Shown piece after piece: positions 18,326 through 26,409 of a DNA stretch of 64,000 nt. Made by a program: the position numbers and the translations under genes. Origin of the DNA: Streptomyces sp. DT2A-34 (GTDB taxonomy: Bacteria; Actinomycetota; Actinomycetes; Streptomycetales; Streptomycetaceae); the NCBI RefSeq assembly GCF_030499515.1, contig NZ_JASTWJ010000001.1, positions 7,172,001 through 7,236,000 on the forward strand, given 5' to 3'. Each line of letters begins with the position of its first letter. The first letter of the stretch is position 1. The notes below the pieces were generated by a model. The model was not told where the DNA came from. It saw only the letters and a list, made by a program, of their open reading frames with translations, and searched no databases.

Positions 18326-18905
18326 GGACGCCTACGTCCGGGGCGGCGCCGCGCAGACCGCGGTGAAGATCCTGGTCGTCGGGCACTTCGCCGTCGGCAA
18401 GACGACGTTCATCGGCACCATCTCCGAGATCCCTCCGCTGTCCACCGAGGAGAACATGACGCGGGTGGCGGAGGCGGTCGACGACCTCAAGGGCGTGCGG
18501 AGCAAGAGCACCACCACGGTCGCCATGGACTTCGGACGGCTGACGATCAGCGACCAGGTGGTGCTCTATCTGTTCGGCACCCCCGGACAGCAGCGGTTCA
18601 TCCAGATCTGGGAGGACATGGCCCGCGGCGCCCTGGGCGCCCTGGTCCTGGTGGACCCCGAGCGGCTGGCCGACTCCTTCGCCGTGATCGACCTGATCGA
18701 GCAGTACGGGCTGTCCTACGCCATCGCCGTCAACCGCTTCGACCACACTCCCGAACGCACGGAAGCGGCGTTGCGGGAAGCGCTCGACCTGCTGCCGGAC
18801 ACCCCCGTCGTCGTCATCGACGCCCGTGACGAGAACTCATCGGCGAAGGCACTGATCACTCTCGTCCGCTACCTACAGGAACGCGCCGCTCTGGAGCACG
18901 CATGA
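18300..18905 (+). CDS. cvnD: Conservon small GTPase CvnD
   Basis: 201 residues. The P loop is Gly28-His-Phe-Ala-Val-Gly-Lys-Thr-Thr36, the G3 region Phe-Gly-Thr-Pro-Gly-Gln-Gln-Arg-Phe (91-99) and G4 Asn144-Arg-Phe-Asp. It is an MglA-type Ras-like GTPase and the molecular switch of the conservon. The ATG at 18300 has AGGAGG six bases before it and lies inside the end of cvnC. The stop overlaps the ATG of the P450 gene. Confidence 0.93.
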   Translation: MDSKRVLDEDAYVRGGAAQTAVKILVVGHFAVGKTTFIGTISEIPPLSTEENMTRVAEAVDDLKGVRSKSTTTVAMDFGRLTISDQVVLYLFGTPGQQRFIQIWEDMARGALGALVLVDPERLADSFAVIDLIEQYGLSYAIAVNRFDHTPERTEAALREALDLLPDTPVVVIDARDENSSAKALITLVRYLQERAALEHA

Positions 18906-20239
18906 CCCGCGAAGACACCCCCGTTCCGCCGCCCGGCTGCCCCGCGCACGGCAGCGGCGAACGGATCCCCATGTACACACCGGAGTTCGCCGCCGATCCG
19001 CAGGCCTACTACGCCTACATGCGCCACCACGGCCCGATGGCCCCCGTCGAGCTGGCTCCGGGCGTGGAGGCGACTCTCGTCACCGACTACGCCACGGCGC
19101 TGGACCTGCTGCACAACCCGGGTGACTTCCGCAAGGACGCCCGACGGTGGCGGGCTTTCAACGAGGGCATGATCAGTCCGGACAGCCCTGTCCTTCCCCT
19201 GCTGGTTCACCGGCCCAACTGCATGTTCTCCGACGGCGCCGAGCACCTGAGGCTGCGGCAGGCCGTCACCGAGAGCTTCGCCCAGGTCGACAGCCGCCGG
19301 CTGAGCGAGAGCGTCGACCGGATCGCCCGCTATCTCCTCGCCCAGTTCAGCGCTCGCGGCTCGGCCGATCTGCTGAACGACTACGCCAAGCAGCTTCCGC
19401 TGTTCGTCTTCAATGAGCTCTTCGGCTGCCCGGCGGAGATCGGCGACCGGGTCATGTTCGGCATCTCCGGCATCTTCGACGGTGTCAACGCCGAGAAGGC
19501 CAACGAGGTCCTCTTCCAGGCCGTGAGCGAGCTGGTCGCGCTGAAGCGGACCCGGCCGGACGACGACGTCACGTCCTGGCTGATGCGGCACCCGGCCCGG
19601 CTGAACGACCAGGAGATGGCCCACCACCTCGTGCTGCTGCTCGGCGCCGGCGCCGAGCCGCTGCGCAACCTCATCGGCAACACCCTGCACCTGCTGCTGA
19701 CGAACGACCGGTACGCGCAGAGCGGGCTGCTGGAGGAGGCCCTCGACGACACCCTGTGGCGCAACCCGCCCATGTCCAACTACGCGCCCCACTACCCGGC
19801 CCGGGACATGGAGTTCGCCGGACAGAAGCTCAGTGCCGGCGATCTGGTGCTGGTCGGTTTCCAGGCCGCCAACGCCGCCTCGGCGCGGTCCACGACCGGG
19901 CAGGGCAGCAACCGGGCCCACCTCGCCTGGAGCGCCGGGCCGCACGCCTGCCCCTCCAAGGAGCCCGCCCGGCTCATCACTCTGGCCGCCATCGAGCACC
20001 TGTTCAACGAACTGCCCGACATCGAACTCGCCGTCCCGGAGGAGAGCCTGACCTGGCGGCCCGGCCCGTTCAACCGGGCCCTGGCGGGGCTGCCCGCCCG
20101 CTTCACCCCCGTCGCGCCGCGGCACGCCGTACAGCCGCAGCCGTCACAGCCGTCACAGTCCACCGCAGCCGCTGAGGCCGCTCGGGCCAAGGGCCGTGGT
20201 GGGCTGTGGAGTTCCTTCCTGAACTGGATGAGGGCGTAA
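18902..20239 (+). CDS. cvnE: Conservon cytochrome P450, CYP157-like, lacking ExxR
   Basis: 445 residues. The haem-ligand Cys350 lies in Trp-Ser-Ala-Gly-Pro-His-Ala-Cys-Pro, a poor match to the normal Phe-Gly-x-Gly box. The I helix reads Gly-Ala-Gly-Ala-Glu-Pro-Leu-Arg (248-255), so the usual acid-Thr pair is missing. Where ExxR should be in the K helix there is Asp-Asp-Thr-Leu-Trp (282-286). Loss of ExxR with a Leu-Trp ending is the published peculiarity of the CYP157 family, which lives in conservons. The C-terminal ~45 residues are a Ser/Gln/Ala tail. Catalysis is doubtful; a sensory haem role is possible (inference). Last gene of the conservon. Confidence 0.88.
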   Translation: MTREDTPVPPPGCPAHGSGERIPMYTPEFAADPQAYYAYMRHHGPMAPVELAPGVEATLVTDYATALDLLHNPGDFRKDARRWRAFNEGMISPDSPVLPLLVHRPNCMFSDGAEHLRLRQAVTESFAQVDSRRLSESVDRIARYLLAQFSARGSADLLNDYAKQLPLFVFNELFGCPAEIGDRVMFGISGIFDGVNAEKANEVLFQAVSELVALKRTRPDDDVTSWLMRHPARLNDQEMAHHLVLLLGAGAEPLRNLIGNTLHLLLTNDRYAQSGLLEEALDDTLWRNPPMSNYAPHYPARDMEFAGQKLSAGDLVLVGFQAANAASARSTTGQGSNRAHLAWSAGPHACPSKEPARLITLAAIEHLFNELPDIELAVPEESLTWRPGPFNRALAGLPARFTPVAPRHAVQPQPSQPSQSTAAAEAARAKGRGGLWSSFLNWMRA

Positions 20240-20310
20240 CACCTGCTTCCGTTTCCGTGACACAGATAACAGGCAACTGCCACTGGCAACTGCATGAACG
20301 TTCAAGCGCC

Positions 20311-20333
20311 AGGGTATGGCTGCGCAGGGTATC
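20311..20333 (+). promoter_or_regulatory. Direct repeats AGGGTAT with antiterminator potential
   Basis: AGGGTAT occurs at 20311-20317 and 20326-20332. GGGTATC (20327-20333) is exactly complementary to GATACCC (20432-20438), the 5' arm of the terminator in the leader ORF, so the two could pair instead. TGAACGTTCA, a 10-bp palindrome, precedes them at 20295-20304. The pairing is seen in the sequence; its use is inference. Confidence 0.45.
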
Positions 20334-20360
20334 TGAGTAGTCACACGTGAAGGAGGGGGA

Positions 20361-20486
20361 GTGGAGTTCAACACCGCTGCCACTCGTGTCCAGTTCCTCA
20401 TAGGCGTCCGAACCGAATGGCCCCACGGCCGGATACCCGCCTTCGCCGGCGGGTATCTTTTTGCCCCGGCCCGGGAGGTCCGGTGA
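20361..20486 (+). CDS. Leader ORF with one Trp codon, read through a terminator, coupled to the prenyltransferase
   Basis: 41 codons from a GTG at 20361, preceded at once by AAGGAGGGGGA (20350-20360), one of the strongest ribosome sites in the window. The peptide has a single Trp at position 20, followed by Pro (Glu-Trp-Pro-His). Its stop TGA (20484-20486) overlaps the GTG of the prenyltransferase (20483-20485). A perfect intrinsic terminator (20432-20462) lies inside the frame, starting 12 bases after the Trp codon. No similarity to a functional protein is evident. The arrangement looks like a regulatory leader for a tryptophan-consuming operon. Existence of the frame is certain; translation is inferred. 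Confidence 0.65.
   Translation: MEFNTAATRVQFLIGVRTEWPHGRIPAFAGGYLFAPAREVR
20432..20462 (+). terminator. Intrinsic terminator/attenuator inside the leader ORF
   Basis: GATACCCGCC (20432-20441), loop TTCGCC, GGCGGGTATC (20448-20457), then five T residues. A 10-bp perfect stem plus U-tract is unusually complete for this GC-rich genome. It sits 21 bases before the prenyltransferase start, so without antitermination the operon should not be transcribed. Confidence 0.88.
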
Positions 20487-21625
20487 GTACGGCACCGGTC
20501 AGTGACGCACCGGTCAACGACGCACCGGTCACCTACACGTACAGCCTCACACTCGCCGACCACGTCGTCGGCCAACTCCTGCGTCTGGGCTCCGTCGCGG
20601 GGCTGCCGGCCGCGGAGTCGGCGTTGTACGCGCACGTCGTACTCGAATCTCTCGGGGATGTGCCCGGCCGTTCGCTGGCCCTCCCCGCTCCCTCGCCGAG
20701 TTTCATCTCCGACGACCACACGCCGGTCGAGTTCTCCCTGTCCTTCCGGCCGGACGCGCCCCCCGGCCTGCGGGTTCTGGTGGAACCCGGCTGCGGCGCC
20801 GGCGACATGGCGGACAACGGGCGCCAAGGGCTGGCCGCCATCCGGGACATGGCCCGCCGCTGGGACTTCTCCACCGCCCAGCTGGACCGCCTGGAGGACC
20901 TGTTCCTGCCCTCGTCCCCGCAGGGCCCGCTGGCCCTCTGGTACGCGCTGGAGTTACGCCCCGGCGGCGTCCCCGGGGTGAAGATCTACCTGAGTCCCGA
21001 CGCGGCCGGACCCCAGCGGGCCGCGGCCACCGTGCGGGAAGCTCTGCACCGGCTCGGTCACCGGCAGGCGTTCACGGCGCTTCCCGACACGACCGGGTAC
21101 CCCTTTCTCGCCCTGGACCTCGGCGCCTGGGAAACTCCCCGCGTCAAGGTCTACACCGCACATCCCCACCTCGCCGCTTCCGAGGCATACGCACTGAGCC
21201 GCGCGCAGCCGGGCCCGGCACGAGCGGACGTGGAGGCCTTCTTCCACCTCGCCGCGGAAGGGCGCCTGCCCACCCGGACGGGAGGCAGGTCCACGGTACG
21301 ACTGGCCAGGCGACCGGCGCTGACCTGCCACTCGTTCACCGACACCGCGACCGGCCGGCCGAGCGGCTTCACCCTGCACATCCCGGTCCGCGACTACGTC
21401 AACGACGACGAAGAGGCACTTGCCCGCGCCACCGCCGCTCTGACCCACTTCGGCATGGACCCCTCGGTACTGCGCCGCGCCCTCGCCGCCCTCACCACCC
21501 GGCAACTCTCCGACGGCGTCGGCCTGATCGCCTACCTGGCCCTGGCCTGCGAGCGCGACCGAGGCTCTCGCGTCACCACCTACCTCTCCTCGGAGGCGTA
21601 CTCGGTGCGCCCGCCCAAGCAGTGA
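20483..21625 (+). CDS. Indole (tryptophan) prenyltransferase, ABBA/DMATS type
   Basis: 380 residues, resembling the bacterial 6-dimethylallyltryptophan synthases (IptA/SCO7467 group). The N-terminal region Tyr-Thr-Tyr-Ser-Leu-Thr-Leu-Ala-Asp-His and later strands such as Val-Lys-Ile-Tyr-Leu-Ser and Val-Lys-Val-Tyr-Thr-Ala give the alternating Lys/Tyr pattern of the ABBA barrel that binds dimethylallyl diphosphate. The reaction is attachment of a dimethylallyl group to the indole ring of tryptophan, without metal dependence. The GTG at 20483 overlaps the leader ORF stop and has GGGAGG before it. The next gene is a tryptophanase, implying release of the prenylated indole. No flavin monooxygenase is present in the window. 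Confidence 0.88.
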   Translation: MSTAPVSDAPVNDAPVTYTYSLTLADHVVGQLLRLGSVAGLPAAESALYAHVVLESLGDVPGRSLALPAPSPSFISDDHTPVEFSLSFRPDAPPGLRVLVEPGCGAGDMADNGRQGLAAIRDMARRWDFSTAQLDRLEDLFLPSSPQGPLALWYALELRPGGVPGVKIYLSPDAAGPQRAAATVREALHRLGHRQAFTALPDTTGYPFLALDLGAWETPRVKVYTAHPHLAASEAYALSRAQPGPARADVEAFFHLAAEGRLPTRTGGRSTVRLARRPALTCHSFTDTATGRPSGFTLHIPVRDYVNDDEEALARATAALTHFGMDPSVLRRALAALTTRQLSDGVGLIAYLALACERDRGSRVTTYLSSEAYSVRPPKQ

Positions 21626-21627
21626 CC

Positions 21628-21660
21628 CGCGCAACACCAGAAAGCGCGCAACACCAGAAA
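21628..21660. repeat. Direct repeat GCGCAACACCAGAAA, two copies
   Basis: Two copies at about 21628 and 21645 fill the gap between prenyltransferase and tryptophanase. Their presence argues that the tryptophanase starts at 21670 rather than at an in-frame GTG at 21622. Confidence 0.7.
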
Positions 21661-21669
21661 GAAGGAGCC

Positions 21670-23046
21670 GTGGAGCCCTACCGGATCAAGGTCATCGAGC
21701 CCATTCCCCTCACGACGCCACAGCAGCGTGAGGAAGCCCTGCGACGAGTCTCCTACAACCTGTTCGACCTGCGCGCCGACGAGGTCACCATCGACCTGCT
21801 GAGCGACTCGGGAACCGGCGCGATCTCCGCGGCCCAGCTGGCCGCGGGCATGAACGGCGACGAGTCCTACGCCGGCTCCCGATCGTTCTACCGCTGGCGC
21901 GAAACGGTCAGCGAACTCACCGGCTACCCGCACCTCCTGCCCGCCCACCAGGGACGCGCGGCCGAACGCATCCTGTTCACCTCGCTCCTCACGCCGGGCA
22001 GCACGGTGGTGTCGAACACGCACTTCGACACGACCCGCGCCAATGTGGAGCTGGTCGGCTGCCAGGCCCGCGACCTTCCCTGCCCCGAAGCCAAGGACCT
22101 CGACAGCCCGCACCCCTTCAAGGGCAACATCGACCTGCGGGCCCTCCGACAGGTTCTGGAGAGCGCGCAGGACTCCCCCGTGGCCGCGGTGGTGATGACC
22201 ATCACCAACAACGGCGGAGGCGGGCAGCCGGTCTCCATGGAGAACCTGCGGCAGACCGCCGACCTGTGCCGCCGCCACGGCGTCCCCATGATCCTGGACG
22301 CCGCGCGGTTCGCCGAGAACGCCTGGCTGGTGACCCGTCACGAACCCGGCTACCAGGACCGCACCCCTCGCCAGGTCGCCGAAGAGGCCTTCCGGCTGGC
22401 CGACGGGTGCATCATGAGCGCCAAGAAGGACGGCATCGTCCACATCGGAGGGTTCATCGGTCTCAAGGACCCCGAGCTCGCCCAGCGCTGCGAACGCCTC
22501 CTCATCGCCACCGAAGGCTTCGCCACCTACGGCGGCCTGGCCGGACGCGACCTGGACATGATGGCCCAGGGACTGGTGGAGGTGACCGAGCCCTCCTACC
22601 TGGCGGAACGCGCCGACATCGCGGGCCACCTCGCCCAGCGCATCCGCGACGCGGGCGTCGACATCGTCGAACCGGCCGGCCTGCACGCCCTCTACCTCAA
22701 CGCCGGAAGGCTCCTGCCCCACATACCGCCCCACCAGTACCCCGGCCACTCGCTGGCCTGCCAGCTGTACCTCCGCGGCGGCATCCGGTCGGCGGAGCTG
22801 GGCTCCCTCTACCTCGGCGAGGAGGACGAGCACGGCAACCCCGTCAAGTCGGCGCCCTATGAACTCGTACGGCTGGCCCTGCCCCGCCGGGTCTACACCC
22901 GCAGCCACTACGACCACGTCGCCCAGACCCTGGCGGACATAGCCAAGGATCCCAGCTCCGTGCACGGCTACCGCATCGTCGACCAGTCACCGATCCTCCG
23001 TCACTTCAGTATCAAGCTGGAACCGGTCAAGGCCGACGGGGCCTGA
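21670..23046 (+). CDS. tnaA: Tryptophanase (PLP-dependent)
   Basis: 458 residues aligning end to end with E. coli TnaA as I know it: Glu-Pro-Tyr-Arg-Ile at the start, Leu-Ser-Asp-Ser-Gly-Thr-Gly (44-50), His-Gln-Gly-Arg (93-96), and Ser-Ala-Lys-Lys253-Asp, the second Lys being the PLP Schiff-base residue. Carbon-carbon lyase action on tryptophan gives indole, pyruvate and ammonia. With the prenyltransferase upstream the likely substrate is dimethylallyl-tryptophan, giving prenylated indole. GTG at 21670 follows GAAGGAG very closely; an alternative GTG at 21622 would overlap the prenyltransferase stop. The 3' end overlaps the convergent gene by 60 bases. Confidence 0.93.
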   Translation: MEPYRIKVIEPIPLTTPQQREEALRRVSYNLFDLRADEVTIDLLSDSGTGAISAAQLAAGMNGDESYAGSRSFYRWRETVSELTGYPHLLPAHQGRAAERILFTSLLTPGSTVVSNTHFDTTRANVELVGCQARDLPCPEAKDLDSPHPFKGNIDLRALRQVLESAQDSPVAAVVMTITNNGGGGQPVSMENLRQTADLCRRHGVPMILDAARFAENAWLVTRHEPGYQDRTPRQVAEEAFRLADGCIMSAKKDGIVHIGGFIGLKDPELAQRCERLLIATEGFATYGGLAGRDLDMMAQGLVEVTEPSYLAERADIAGHLAQRIRDAGVDIVEPAGLHALYLNAGRLLPHIPPHQYPGHSLACQLYLRGGIRSAELGSLYLGEEDEHGNPVKSAPYELVRLALPRRVYTRSHYDHVAQTLADIAKDPSSVHGYRIVDQSPILRHFSIKLEPVKADGA

Positions 23047-23463
23047 CGGTACGCCGGTGAGCGCCGACCGTGTGGTTCCGCATTCGAACCACACGGTCTT
23101 GCCGCCTCGTCCGCCGGCGGCGTCCACACCCCACTTGTCGGCCACCGCGTCCAGCAGGACGAGCCCGCGACCGCCCTCCGCGTCCGGGCTGAACGCGGCG
23201 TCCACGACGGGAAGTTGGGCGCAGTCGTCGCTCACCTCCACCCGGACCCCCGTCGACTGCCGCAGCACCAGCACCTCACAGCGCCGGTCCGGAACATGCC
23301 GTACGACATTGGCGACCAGCTCGGTCACGCCCAGCTCCACGGCGTCGGTCAGTTCGCGCATCGCCCACTCGTCGAGCAGCGTGCGCGCGATGGTGCGGAT
23401 GTGCCGGGCCGAGTGCGTGCCGACGACGAGGCGCAGGCGGTACTGGGCGCGGACGGGGGCCAC
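22987..23463 (-). CDS. RsbW-like anti-sigma ATP-binding protein
   Basis: 158 residues of HATPase_c_2 type: Arg-Leu-Val-Val-Gly-Thr-His-Ser-Ala at the start, N box Glu-Leu-Val-Ala-Asn-Val-Val-Arg-His, Val-Ser-Asp-Asp box, and Gly-Arg-Gly-Leu near 115. These small kinases usually bind sigma or anti-sigma-antagonist factors, or pair with DUF397/XRE regulators in Streptomyces. The only suitable start is the GTG at 23463. It diverges from the XRE gene across an 11-bp inverted repeat. The C-terminal ~20 residues are unrelated to the domain and overlap the tryptophanase gene. Confidence 0.85.
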   Translation of the reverse strand: MAPVRAQYRLRLVVGTHSARHIRTIARTLLDEWAMRELTDAVELGVTELVANVVRHVPDRRCEVLVLRQSTGVRVEVSDDCAQLPVVDAAFSPDAEGGRGLVLLDAVADKWGVDAAGGRGGKTVWFECGTTRSALTGVPSGPVGLDRFQLDTEVTEDR

Positions 23464-23476
23464 GGAGGTGGGGGAA

Positions 23477-23538
23477 TGTATCCGTTCACGGTACGAGCGT
23501 GACCTCGCGCGACTACTTTGGGCTACGGAACGGATACA
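23477..23538. promoter_or_regulatory. Paired 11-bp inverted repeats in divergent promoter
   Basis: TGTATCCGTTC (23477-23487) and GAACGGATACA (23528-23538) are perfect reverse complements with centres 51 bp apart, about five helical turns. The 117-bp region serves both the ATPase gene and the XRE gene. Likely twin half-operators bound by a dimer or by two dimers forming a loop, with the adjacent XRE protein the first candidate. Confidence 0.65.
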
Positions 23539-23580
23539 ACGGGTCCCGAAGTGGGCCGAGTTGCGTGAGAGGGGTTCCGC

Positions 23581-24429
23581 GTGACCCACATCAACACCCT
23601 TGACCCGGGCGCCTCGCCCCTGGACTACTTCGGCTTCGAGCTGCGCCGTTACCGCGAGGCCGCGGGCCTGACGCAGAAGCAGCTCGGGGACATCGTCTAC
23701 TGCACCGGTTCGCTGGTCGGCCAGATCGAGACGGCCCGCAAGCTGCCGACGCTGCCCTTCAGCGAGCGGGTGGACATCGCGTTGGGGACGGGCGGGGCGC
23801 TGTCCCGGCTGCATGAGCTGGTGATGCGTAGCCAACTTCCGGCCTGGTTTCAGCAGGTGGCGGAGTTGGAGGCGCGGGCGACGGAGATCTGCACCTTCCA
23901 GTCGCAGGTTGTGCATGGACTCCTGCAGACCAAGGAGTACGCCCGTGCTGTGCTCGGTGTGTTGGATGACACCGACCTCGACGATCGCACCGAGGTACGG
24001 CTGTCTCGTCAGCGCATCTTCGACAAGAGCGAGCCGCCGGTCTTCTGGATGATCCTGAGTGAGGCGGCGCTGCACCAGGAAGTCGGCGGTCGGGAGACCA
24101 TGCGCGGCCAACTGGAGCGCCTGTTGTCCTTTGAGCACAATCCGAGGGTCAACGTTCAGGTGGTGCCGTTTTCGGCAGGCGCACATGCGGGATTGCAGGG
24201 CTCGTTCACCGTCTTCCGCTTCCCGAGTGATCCGACCATCGTCTACACCGAGGGGTACGGCAGCGGGCATCCGACCGCCAACCCGGAAACCGTCAAGGAC
24301 TGCTCGCTCCGATACGATCATCTCCAGGCCGCCGCCCTCTCCCTCAAGGACTCGGCGGAGTTGATCCGGCGTGTGATGGAGGAGCGTTATGGAGAGCACC
24401 GAGATTCTGACGGGGATCCAGTGGCGTAA
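23581..24429 (+). CDS. XRE-family regulator with DUF5753 (Scr1-like) domain
   Basis: 282 residues: helix-turn-helix at about 18-72 (Leu-Arg-Arg-Tyr-Arg-Glu-Ala-Ala-Gly-Leu-Thr-Gln then Gln-Ile-Glu-Thr-Ala-Arg), followed by the DUF5753 domain (about 90-270, with Gln-Val-Val-His-Gly-Leu-Leu-Gln-Thr). This is the WhiJ/AbaA-type DNA-binding partner that works with a small DUF397 protein in Streptomyces development and antibiotic control. GTG at 23581 follows GAGAGGGG. The 3' end overlaps the DUF397 gene by 41 bases. Confidence 0.92.
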   Translation: MTHINTLDPGASPLDYFGFELRRYREAAGLTQKQLGDIVYCTGSLVGQIETARKLPTLPFSERVDIALGTGGALSRLHELVMRSQLPAWFQQVAELEARATEICTFQSQVVHGLLQTKEYARAVLGVLDDTDLDDRTEVRLSRQRIFDKSEPPVFWMILSEAALHQEVGGRETMRGQLERLLSFEHNPRVNVQVVPFSAGAHAGLQGSFTVFRFPSDPTIVYTEGYGSGHPTANPETVKDCSLRYDHLQAAALSLKDSAELIRRVMEERYGEHRDSDGDPVA

Positions 24430-24661
24430 GTCCAGCTACAGCGGGGATCAGGGCGGCGAGTGCGTGGAGTGCGCGACGACCGGCTCTCTGACCTGGACCA
24501 AGTCGACGCACAGCAGCGACCAGGGCGGCAACTGCATCGAGATCGCCGAAACCCCCCACACCACCCTCGCCATCCGCGACTCCAAGAACCCGGCGGGGCC
24601 AATCGTCACCCTCGACCCCGCCGCGTTCACCACCTTCGTCAACTGGACGGCGCGCACCTAA
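24389..24661 (+). CDS. DUF397 small regulator with duplicated motif
   Basis: 90 residues. A normal DUF397 protein of about 60-65 residues has one Trp-x-Lys-Ser-Ser-Tyr-Ser box followed by Gly-Gly-Asn-Cys-Val-Glu. Here there are two: Trp-Arg-Lys-Ser-Ser-Tyr-Ser with Gly-Gly-Glu-Cys-Val-Glu at 12-28, and Trp-Thr-Lys-Ser-Thr-His-Ser with Gly-Gly-Asn-Cys-Ile-Glu at about 36-51, then one normal C-terminal half. DUF397 proteins act with the adjacent XRE protein, probably by binding it. ATG at 24389 lies inside the XRE gene. Confidence 0.9.
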   Translation: MESTEILTGIQWRKSSYSGDQGGECVECATTGSLTWTKSTHSSDQGGNCIEIAETPHTTLAIRDSKNPAGPIVTLDPAAFTTFVNWTART

Positions 24662-24671
24662 AGCGGAGCGC

Positions 24672-25028
24672 TCACACGGCGGCCCATGGGACCCGGCAGG
24701 TGTGCGGCGCGGTCCCTTCCGGGCACAACGCCCTGATCACAGTCTTGCGGCTCGCCCGCCACGTCCGCAGGGAACAGGCCAACTGGACGCGCAGCTCGAC
24801 CGCTTCCCGGGCGCCGTGGCTCTGACCGGGATGTTCCCATCCCCATTGGTCCGCGAGATGGTCGTACACCTCAGCGGTCGTCGCCCCGCTCGCGGGAAAG
24901 TCGTGGGCGACCGTCTCGCCGACGATCCGAGCCCCACGTGCGCCCACGGCCTCGTCCACAAGTCCTCTGGCCCATGCGAGCCCTTGCTCGTCCGCGTACA
25001 GACCGAACCTCAGGGTGCGCGTCCTCAT
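24672..25028 (-). CDS. Hypothetical protein, 118 residues
   Basis: Soluble, no membrane segment, no recognised domain. N-terminal Leu-Arg-Phe-Gly-Leu-Tyr-Ala-Asp-Glu-Gln-Gly-Leu-Ala could start an alpha/beta fold. The ATG at 25028 follows the stop of the thiolase gene by nine bases on the same strand, so it is probably cotranscribed. The C-terminal third is Arg-rich and may not be conserved. Confidence 0.5.
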   Translation of the reverse strand: MRTRTLRFGLYADEQGLAWARGLVDEAVGARGARIVGETVAHDFPASGATTAEVYDHLADQWGWEHPGQSHGAREAVELRVQLACSLRTWRASRKTVIRALCPEGTAPHTCRVPWAAV

Positions 25029-25037
25029 GGCATGAGG

Positions 25038-26268
<1,231 letters not shown>

Positions 26269-26409
26269 TGTGTTGCAGTGTGCTGACGGAGGTTCAGTGA
26301 CGGCAAGGGGTGTGCGGAGAACTGGGGCGTCCATGGCTCTTGCTAGTTGCAGAACCCGTTACTACCGTCACGACGACCCTCTTTGCTGATGGAGCGTCAG
26401 GAGCTGTCC

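Noticed and set aside
20295..20304. LexA (SOS) box at TGAACGTTCA
   Set aside because: The actinomycete LexA site needs GAAC-N4-GTTC; here the half-sites abut.
16390..23046. Larger secondary-metabolite cluster
   Set aside because: No polyketide, peptide or further tailoring enzymes adjoin; only prenyltransferase and tryptophanase are supported.
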